Below, piece by piece: positions 53,314 through 59,091 of a DNA stretch of 59,091 nucleotides; position 1 is the stretch's first letter; each line of letters opens with the position of its first letter. Under the pieces are notes generated by a model. That model was given only the letters and a program-made list of their open reading frames with translations, did not search any database and was not told the origin of the DNA. Position numbers and translations under genes: made by a program. Origin of the DNA: an uncultured Prevotellaceae bacterium (GTDB lineage Bacteria > Bacteroidota > Bacteroidia > Bacteroidales > Bacteroidaceae); contig ONLY01000014.1 of the NCBI GenBank assembly GCA_900318775.1, positions 1 to 59,091 on the forward strand, read 5' to 3'.

Positions 53314-54074
53314 ACGAACAGAACGACAACAGAAAAGTAGTCATCGAACTTGACAACGTGAAGCGATACTTTCAGGTAGGCTCTGAAACAGTCAAAGCCC
53401 TACGCGGAGTCAGCTTTAAGATATACGAGGGAGAATTCGTGACCATACAGGGCACATCTGGCTCCGGAAAATCGACGCTACTGAACCAATTAGGATGCCT
53501 TGACACCCCCACATCCGGAGAATACTATTTGGACGGAACCCCTGTCCGCAAGATGAGCAAAAACCAACGCGCCAAACTCCGCAACAGGAAGATTGGCTTT
53601 GTGTTCCAGAACTACAACCTTCTGGCCAAGACCACTGCTGTTGAAAACGTGGAACTGCCGCTCATGTACAACAACAAGTACACAGCCAGCCAGCGCCGTG
53701 CAGCCGCAGTAAAGGCCTTGCAGGAAGTAGGTTTGGGAGACCGTCTTGACCACAAAAGCAACCAGATGTCCGGTGGACAGATGCAGCGCGTAGCCATTGC
53801 CCGTGCGCTGGTAAACAACCCTGCCGTGCTCCTTGCCGACGAGGCAACGGGCAACCTCGACACGCGCACCTCGTTCGAAATGCTTGTGCTTTTCCAGAAA
53901 CTCCATCAGGAAGGCCACACCATCATCTTCGTGACCCACAATCCGGAAATCGCAGAATACGCATCACGCAACATCAACCTGCGCGACGGAAAAATCCGTG
54001 AAGACACTATCAACACGAACATTAAATCAGCAGCCGAGGCACTCGCGGCCCTGCCCAAACCGCAAGACGACTAA
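53310..54074 (+). CDS. MacB-type ABC transporter ATPase
   Basis: The 254-residue ABC ATPase has Walker A GTSGSGKST, the Q-loop FVFQNYNLL, signature MSGGQMQRVAIARAL, Walker B VLLADEATGNLDT and H-loop VTHNPE. It belongs to the LolD/MacB family and powers a mechanotransmission pump. Unlike E. coli MacB the ATPase and permease are separate proteins, as is common in Bacteroidetes. A short tail (KSAAEALAALPKPQDD) follows the domain. Confidence 0.95.
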   Translation: MNEQNDNRKVVIELDNVKRYFQVGSETVKALRGVSFKIYEGEFVTIQGTSGSGKSTLLNQLGCLDTPTSGEYYLDGTPVRKMSKNQRAKLRNRKIGFVFQNYNLLAKTTAVENVELPLMYNNKYTASQRRAAAVKALQEVGLGDRLDHKSNQMSGGQMQRVAIARALVNNPAVLLADEATGNLDTRTSFEMLVLFQKLHQEGHTIIFVTHNPEIAEYASRNINLRDGKIREDTINTNIKSAAEALAALPKPQDD

Positions 54075-54103
54075 CCAGCCATACGCAAAGCGGAAGTCAG
54101 CAG

Positions 54104-54135
54104 AACGTGATAACGTAATAACGATATAACGACAA
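54104..54135. repeat. 8-bp tandem repeat in the ATPase-permease gap
   Basis: AACGTGAT, AACGTAAT, AACGATAT and AACGACAA stand at 54104, 54112, 54120 and 54128, exact 8-bp phase. They fill the part of the gap nearest the permease start (54142). Confidence 0.7.
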
Positions 54136-54141
54136 CATTCA

Positions 54142-55368
54142 ATGAATATACTCAACCTATTCAAAGTCAGCATCAATGCCGTAGCGAACAACAAGATGCG
54201 TTCATTCCTCTCCATGCTCGGCATCATCATCGGTGTGGCAGCAGTCATCATCATGATGTCCATCGGACAAGGCTCCAAAGAAAGCATCCGCAAAGAGCTC
54301 TCCACGATGGGCACCAACCTGCTCACCATCCGTCCTGGCGCCGATATGCGCGGCGGTGTGCGACAAGACCCGTCCGCCATGCAGACACTAAAGATGGCAG
54401 ATTACCAACGCATCCTTGCTGAAAAGAAATATGTCAGCTACGTGTCACCAGAAGTCACCTCTTCCGGACAAGTCATCTATGGCAACAACAACACAACCAG
54501 CACCATCTACGGCGAATCGACAGAATACCTTGATATCAAGCAGTGGGACATCGAAGAAGGCATCAACTTCACCGAGGAAGACATCCACAAGGCCGCAAAA
54601 GTATGCATCGTTGGCCAAACCATCGTCAAGGAACTCTTCGGCGAAGGCAGAGAAGCAGAAGCCATCGGCAAGCACATTCGATTTAAGTCCATTCCTTTGC
54701 GCATCATCGGAGTGCTCAAGGGCAAAGGCTACAACTCATGGGGCATGGACCAAGACAACGTTATCATCGCCCCCTATACCTGCGTGATGAAGCGCATCGC
54801 CGCACAGACCTTCTTCTCCTCCATTGTCTGCTCCGCACTCACCGAAGAACTCTCCGACGCAGCCATCGAGGACCTCACCCAGATATTGCGCAGCAACCAC
54901 AAACTGAAAGCAGATGCTGTTGACGACTTCACCATACGCTCACAAGCAGAAATCATGGAAACGATGTCCTCCACGATGGACACCGTCACCATCATCCTCG
55001 TCGTCGCTGCCGCCTTTTCCCTCCTTGTGGCTGGCATCGGCATCATGAACATCATGCTCGTGTCCGTCACCGAGCGAACCAAAGAGATAGGCCTCCGCAT
55101 GGCTGTAGGCGCAACCGGTATGGTCATCTCCCTCCAGTTCCTCATCGAATCCGTTCTCATCTCGCTTACCGGAGGACTGTTAGGAATCTTGCTTGGAGGA
55201 CTCATCAGCAACTTTGTCGTGCCGCTCATCGGCATGCCTTCCAGCATCCCTGCATGGTCCATCTACGTATCCTTCGCTGTATGCACCTTCATCGGCATCA
55301 TCTTCGGATACATCCCTGCACGCAAAGCAGCCAACATGGACCCTATCGAAGCCATCCGGCACGAATAA
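54142..55368 (+). CDS. MacB-type ABC transporter permease
   Basis: The 408-residue protein has the FtsX/MacB layout: an N-terminal membrane helix (about 22-45, SMLGIIIGVAAVIIMMSIGQ), a large periplasmic MacB_PCD domain (about 46-275), and three C-terminal helices (about 285-310, 335-365, 372-395) with GIGIMNIMLVSVTERTKEIG and ending PARKAANMDPIEAIRHE. With the ATPase, MacA-type adaptor and TolC it forms a tripartite exporter for antibiotics, peptides or lipids; the cargo is unknown. Confidence 0.95.
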   Translation: MNILNLFKVSINAVANNKMRSFLSMLGIIIGVAAVIIMMSIGQGSKESIRKELSTMGTNLLTIRPGADMRGGVRQDPSAMQTLKMADYQRILAEKKYVSYVSPEVTSSGQVIYGNNNTTSTIYGESTEYLDIKQWDIEEGINFTEEDIHKAAKVCIVGQTIVKELFGEGREAEAIGKHIRFKSIPLRIIGVLKGKGYNSWGMDQDNVIIAPYTCVMKRIAAQTFFSSIVCSALTEELSDAAIEDLTQILRSNHKLKADAVDDFTIRSQAEIMETMSSTMDTVTIILVVAAAFSLLVAGIGIMNIMLVSVTERTKEIGLRMAVGATGMVISLQFLIESVLISLTGGLLGILLGGLISNFVVPLIGMPSSIPAWSIYVSFAVCTFIGIIFGYIPARKAANMDPIEAIRHE

Positions 55369-55404
55369 GCAGCCCGTGTGCTCGGCATTTTCAAAAATCA
55401 CGAA

Positions 55405-55980
55405 ATGAAAAGAGTTACAATATCACTATTCCTTCTGTGTGCGCTATGCGCCACATCCCATGCGCAGTCGCTTAAAGACATCTTTTTCAAGATGCCACAA
55501 GCCGTCTGCCCCGCCTTGTCGGAATACAATCGCCTGGAGCTCATTGACAACCAAAAGAACAACAAGCCCATGCAAACGCGCAACCTCTTCAAGACCTTCT
55601 CCAAGATGGACACGCTCACCGACGACTACGCCCGTCTCATCGTGTCCAGCAATTCGGAAAAAGTCTTTAAACTGCTCAACCGCAAGGGAGACACGCCCGT
55701 TGTCATGATCATCAGCACCGTATATGCCGACAGCATTCCTGACTCATCCATTTCATTCTACACCACCGAATGGCAACCGCTGGATGCCACACGCTTCGTC
55801 AATGCCCCCACCTCCGAGGACTTCCGCAGCATCAGCATCAATCCTGGCACAAACGAGCTAACAGTCACCACACTCCATCCGCTCACGCTCCAGTTCGACG
55901 ATGTTACCCCCTCCGCAGCTCCACAGCCCATTGTCAGCACTTACCGCTGGAAAGAAGAGGAATGCCGCTTCGTCCCGTAA
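55405..55980 (+). CDS. DUF3256 family exported protein
   Basis: The 191-residue protein has signal peptide 1-20 (LLCALCATSHA-QSL), then SLKDIFFKMPQAVCPALSEY, NRLELIDN and LTDDYARLIVSSNSEKVFKL. This matches the Bacteroidales DUF3256 family, of unknown function and presumably periplasmic. The start is ATG 55405; it lies 36 bp after the permease and is probably the last gene of the efflux unit. Confidence 0.85.
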   Translation: MKRVTISLFLLCALCATSHAQSLKDIFFKMPQAVCPALSEYNRLELIDNQKNNKPMQTRNLFKTFSKMDTLTDDYARLIVSSNSEKVFKLLNRKGDTPVVMIISTVYADSIPDSSISFYTTEWQPLDATRFVNAPTSEDFRSISINPGTNELTVTTLHPLTLQFDDVTPSAAPQPIVSTYRWKEEECRFVP

Positions 55981-56201
55981 GCATGATGATGCACACACAA
56001 ATACGCACAGATTATTCTTATCTCAACTTTTGAAAATTGATCGTTGTTAATAAAAAGAGGAAAGTGGCAAAGCTGTACCCCGCAGCAATGCCCCTTTCCA
56101 TTTATATTATAAGTATGAATCTTTCACTCTCTGAAACGACATTGTTCACAGAAAAACAAAGATTCTTTGACAAAATGCGTGAGTTTATGAGCATTATTTT
56201 G

Positions 56202-56209
56202 TAACTTTG
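56202..56209 (+). promoter_or_regulatory. -7 box of the Nfn-type fusion gene
   Basis: TAACTTTG, 41 bp upstream of ATG 56250. Confidence 0.6.
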
Positions 56210-56249
56210 CATGGTTTTTTACGCAAACTAATGGTAAAAAGATATTATT

Positions 56250-58601
56250 ATGAATAAGATTGTCAAGAAAGAGCAGTTCAGCGAGAAGGTGTTCAAGCTC
56301 GTAGTAGAAGCACCACTCATCGCTAAATCTCGTAAGGCAGGACACTTCGTGATTGTGCGCGTAGGCGAACAAGGCGAACGTATGCCACTCACCATTGCCG
56401 ACTCTGATGTAGAGGCAGGCACTATCACATTGGTAGTACAGAAGGTGGGTTACTCTTCCACTAAACTTTGCAACCTGAATGAAGGCGAATATATCACAGA
56501 CGTGGTAGGTCCGCTGGGACAGGCTACACACATTGAGAAGTTCGGCACAGTAGTGTGTGCAGGCGGCGGTGTAGGCGTAGCGCCAATGCTCCCCATCATC
56601 AAAGCATTAAAAGCAGCCGGCAACAAGGTTGTTTCTGTGCTGGCAGGTCGCACGAAGGAGCTCATCATTCTTGAGGACGAAGTACGCAAGCACTCTGACG
56701 AAGTCATCATCATGACAGACGACGGCTCATACGGACAGAAAGGCGTGGTAACAGTCGGCATCGAGCAAGTGATTCAGCGCGAGCAGGTGGACAAGTGCTT
56801 TGCCATCGGTCCTGCCATCATGATGAAATTCTGCTGCTTGCTGACAAAGAAATACAACGTGCCTACAGACGTGTCACTGAACACCATCATGGTGGACGGT
56901 ACAGGCATGTGCGGTGCTTGCCGCATCACGGTGGGTGGCAAAACCCGTTTCGTGTGCGTGGACGGTCCTGAGTTCGATGGCCACGAAGTTGACTTCGACG
57001 AGATGTTCAAGCGCATGGGTGCATTCAAGCCCGTGGAGATTGAAGAGATGAAGAAGCTGGAGGCACATGTAGCATCAGTAGCTCCTGCTGCCAAGAAGGA
57101 GGCTTCTGCCGATGCTTCAGGCATGACCACCGACACTCCCCTCTCTGAGCTGACTGACCGCAACGCCGCATGGCGCAAAGAGCTGTTTGGCAGCATGAAG
57201 GCAAAAGAGCGCGGCGAGATTGAACGTTGCGTAATGGGCGAGCTCGATCCAGTCTATCGCGCCACCACACGCACAGAAGAAGTGAATACAGGACTCACCG
57301 TCGAGCAGGCATTGACCGAAGCCAAGCGCTGTCTCGACTGTGCAAAGCCTTCATGTATGGAAGGTTGCCCAGTCAGCATCAATATTCCATCATTCGTCAA
57401 GAACATCGAGCGCGGCCAGTTCCTCGAGGCAGCAAAAGTGCTCAAGGCCACATCAGCTCTCCCAGCAGTGTGCGGACGCGTATGTCCACAGGAAAAGCAG
57501 TGCGAAAGCAAGTGTATCCACCTGAAGATGGGTCACAAGGCCGTAGCAATCGGCAATCTGGAGCGTTTCGCAGCCGACTTCGAGCGCAACAGCGGCAAGA
57601 TGGCACTCCCAGAGTGTGCGCCCAAGAATGGCAAGAAAGTAGCCATCGTAGGTTCAGGTCCTGCAGGTCTTTCATGCGCAGGCGACTTGGCAAAGGCTGG
57701 TTATGACGTAACGGTATTCGAGGCACTGCACGAGATTGGCGGTGTGCTGAAATATGGTATTCCAGAATTCCGTCTGCCTAACGCCATCGTGGATGTGGAA
57801 ATCGAAAACCTCCGCAAGATTGGCGTGAACTTCGTGAAGGACTGCATCGTAGGCAAGACCATCACCATCCAGCAGCTTGAAGATGAAGGCTACAAGGCCA
57901 TTTTCGTGGCATCAGGCGCAGGTCTGCCAAACTTCATGAACATCCCAGGCGAGAACAGCGTAGGCATTATGTCTTCCAACGAATACCTCACTCGTGTGAA
58001 CCTGATGGACGCATCTAACCCTGCATCAGACACTCCAATCGTGAAAGCGAAGAGCGTGATGGTAGTTGGCGGTGGCAACACAGCAATGGACTCTTGCCGC
58101 ACAGCCAAGCGTCTGGGTGCCGAGAAGGTATTCATCGCCTACCGTCGTTCTGAGGCAGAAATGCCAGCACGTCTCGAAGAGGTGAAGCACGCCAAAGAAG
58201 AAGGCATTGAGTTCCTCACCCTGCACAACCCAATCGAATATGTATCAGACGAAAAGGGCAATGTAACTCAAGTGAAGCTCCAAGTAATGGAACTGGGTGA
58301 GCCCGATGCATCAGGACGTCGTTCACCAATCCCAGTAGAGGGCAAGATTGTGACACGCGACATCGATATGGCTATTGTAGCCGTAGGTGTATCGCCCAAC
58401 CCTATCGTGCCTAAGTCTGTAGAAGGTCTCGAACTGGGTCGCAAGAACACCATTGCCGTCAACGAGAAGATGCAATCCAACATTCCAACCATCTTCGCCG
58501 GCGGTGACATCGTACGCGGTGGTGCCACAGTTATTCTCGCTATGGGTGACGGCCGCAAGGCTGCAGCCAACATCGACGAGATGCTGAAAGCACAGGACTA
58601 A
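56250..58601 (+). CDS. NfnA-NfnB fusion: ferredoxin-NADP oxidoreductase / glutamate synthase small-chain-like
   Basis: The 783-residue cytoplasmic flavoprotein is two enzymes in one chain. Residues about 1-250 are a ferredoxin reductase/PyrK-like NfnA part (MPLTIADSDVEAGTI, CAGGGVGVAPMLPII, and a 2Fe-2S site CGACRITVGGKTRFVC). A Lys/Ala linker (about 270-290) follows. Residues about 300-783 are an NfnB/GltD-like part with Fe-S cysteines CLDCAKPSCMEGCPV and CGRVCPQEKQCESKC, an FAD loop GSGPAGLSCAG, and an NADPH site VVGGGNTAMDSCRTAKRLGA. Nfn enzymes bifurcate electrons between NADH, NADPH and ferredoxin. The fused form is common in Bacteroidales, often named DHODH B / glutamate synthase bifunctional. 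No other glutamate synthase gene is near. Confidence 0.93.
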   Translation: MNKIVKKEQFSEKVFKLVVEAPLIAKSRKAGHFVIVRVGEQGERMPLTIADSDVEAGTITLVVQKVGYSSTKLCNLNEGEYITDVVGPLGQATHIEKFGTVVCAGGGVGVAPMLPIIKALKAAGNKVVSVLAGRTKELIILEDEVRKHSDEVIIMTDDGSYGQKGVVTVGIEQVIQREQVDKCFAIGPAIMMKFCCLLTKKYNVPTDVSLNTIMVDGTGMCGACRITVGGKTRFVCVDGPEFDGHEVDFDEMFKRMGAFKPVEIEEMKKLEAHVASVAPAAKKEASADASGMTTDTPLSELTDRNAAWRKELFGSMKAKERGEIERCVMGELDPVYRATTRTEEVNTGLTVEQALTEAKRCLDCAKPSCMEGCPVSINIPSFVKNIERGQFLEAAKVLKATSALPAVCGRVCPQEKQCESKCIHLKMGHKAVAIGNLERFAADFERNSGKMALPECAPKNGKKVAIVGSGPAGLSCAGDLAKAGYDVTVFEALHEIGGVLKYGIPEFRLPNAIVDVEIENLRKIGVNFVKDCIVGKTITIQQLEDEGYKAIFVASGAGLPNFMNIPGENSVGIMSSNEYLTRVNLMDASNPASDTPIVKAKSVMVVGGGNTAMDSCRTAKRLGAEKVFIAYRRSEAEMPARLEEVKHAKEEGIEFLTLHNPIEYVSDEKGNVTQVKLQVMELGEPDASGRRSPIPVEGKIVTRDIDMAIVAVGVSPNPIVPKSVEGLELGRKNTIAVNEKMQSNIPTIFAGGDIVRGGATVILAMGDGRKAAANIDEMLKAQD

Positions 58602-58635
58602 TCCGATTCTCAGGAATCACATAATCATACATTTG

Positions 58636-58674
58636 ATAGTGGCTGTTTGCGTGCTCGCAAGCAGCCACTTTTGT
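58636..58674 (+). terminator. Terminator 1 of the Nfn fusion gene
   Basis: AGTGGCTGtTTGCG pairs with CGCAAgCAGCCACT around a small loop and runs into TTTT, about 35 bp after the stop. Confidence 0.85.
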
Positions 58675-58691
58675 CTATCCACCATGATTGG

Positions 58692-58723
58692 TTCAAATCT
58701 TGGCGCAAGCCCCAAGATTTTTT
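58692..58723. terminator. Second hairpin, possible terminator 2
   Basis: AAATCTTGG pairs with CCAAGATTT around an 8-nt loop, followed by TTTT. It may back up terminator 1. Confidence 0.6.
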
Positions 58724-59091
58724 TAATAGATTTTGATAGATTTCTATCCGAAGGATATAAAAGAGATTGCCGCAGCAGGCGGCTCTTGGGGTGCTTTATT
58801 GCTTCGCAAGAACCTTTAGCTCGACGAAGTCAAATCACTCAAAAAAATGAAAATCTATGGGCAGAGCCCCGAAATTAGAGAGCCACTCTTGGCTCCAAAA
58901 AATCCGTGTCATCCGCGCAATCCGTGTGACCTAAAACAACACCCCGTATGGCTAATTATCAACTGTCAATTAAATTAGGCCGCGCCTCTGGAAAAATATA
59001 ATTAACGAAAAATTAATGTTCCAATTAATGGTAATTAATGTTGAATAAACATATAATTATCATCTAATCACTCCATATAATTAATCATTAA
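58724..59091. other. Gene-free right end with short repeats
   Basis: I see no gene up to the window edge. It contains a 9-bp repeat ATCCGTGTC/ATCCGCGCA/ATCCGTGTG (58902-58928). It also has an AT-rich stretch in which AATTAA(C/T)G recurs at 59000, 59011, 59023 and 59033. The latter may belong to the control region of a gene to the right. Confidence 0.45.

Noticed and set aside
54104..54135. Internal promoter before the MacB permease
   Set aside because: No TAnnTTTG match; the repeated AACG boxes look like a short tandem array, so cotranscription with the ATPase is preferred.

Overview
The window looks like chromosomal DNA of a Bacteroidales bacterium, most likely Prevotellaceae. The reasons are: (i) many intergenic spaces carry the Bacteroidetes -7 box TAnnTTTG; (ii) the gene content is typical of the group, including serine palmitoyltransferase, an NfnA-NfnB fusion, DUF4348, DUF3256, C10 protease, GH43/GH51/CE proteins and agmatine deiminase; (iii) the fucosidase ends in a Prevotella-type 'NLAGQ ... 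NGKK' tail. No rRNA, tRNA, CRISPR array or intact mobile element was recognised. The only RNA gene found is rnpB.

Layout. 1-2.7 kb: 5' end of a GNAT gene, a LysR regulator, and a divergent FrnE-type dithiol oxidoreductase / MBL hydrolase operon. 2.7-4.3 kb: an unassigned coding remnant, a Fic (AMPylase-type) gene with a paired-operator promoter, and a 33-bp relic of a ppdk 3' end. 4.8-9.5 kb: an AraC regulator, a secreted GH29 alpha-L-fucosidase and a decayed fucI fragment, lying between that relic and intact ppdk (9.5-12.2 kb). 12.4-16.5 kb: a DAG/sphingoid-kinase family gene divergent from serine palmitoyltransferase, then serS. 16.5-22 kb: exported or lipoprotein hydrolases (C10 protease, carboxylesterase, S66 peptidase) and a broken lipoprotein gene. 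22.5-25.4 kb: DUF4348 lipoprotein, murB and an MBL hydrolase. 25.7-31.7 kb: pheS, then prs, a nucleotidyltransferase, a double-GH43 protein and agmatine deiminase. 31.9-37.2 kb: branched-chain amino-acid operon ilvD-ilvB-ilvN-ilvC. 37.7-39.1 kb: SGNH hydrolase and ribE. 39.2-50.1 kb: a (arabino)xylan side-chain cluster (GH51, CE2, CE6-CE1, GH43) interrupted by a zinc-ribbon protein, a lipoprotein hydrolase and a GNAT. 50.2-50.6 kb: RNase P RNA. 50.7-56 kb: a TolC-MacA-MacB type efflux operon with split MacB, plus DUF3256. 56.2-58.6 kb: the Nfn-type fusion.

How the genes work together. The enzymes at 39-50 kb and the double GH43 would remove arabinose, xylose and acetyl groups from xylan; no SusC/SusD pair is present. 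The fucosidase would release L-fucose, but the adjacent fucI is dead. The most notable sequence-level signals are: (1) a duplicated, only synonymously diverged ppdk 3' end flanking the fucose segment, which suggests an insertion; (2) two exactly phased intergenic tandem arrays (about ten 23-bp units and four 21-bp units) upstream of exported hydrolases; (3) four short-period arrays (7, 8, 8-9 and 9 bp) in other gaps; (4) a CxxCxxCxxC extension on the acetolactate synthase regulatory subunit; (5) a lipid-kinase-family gene divergent from serine palmitoyltransferase.
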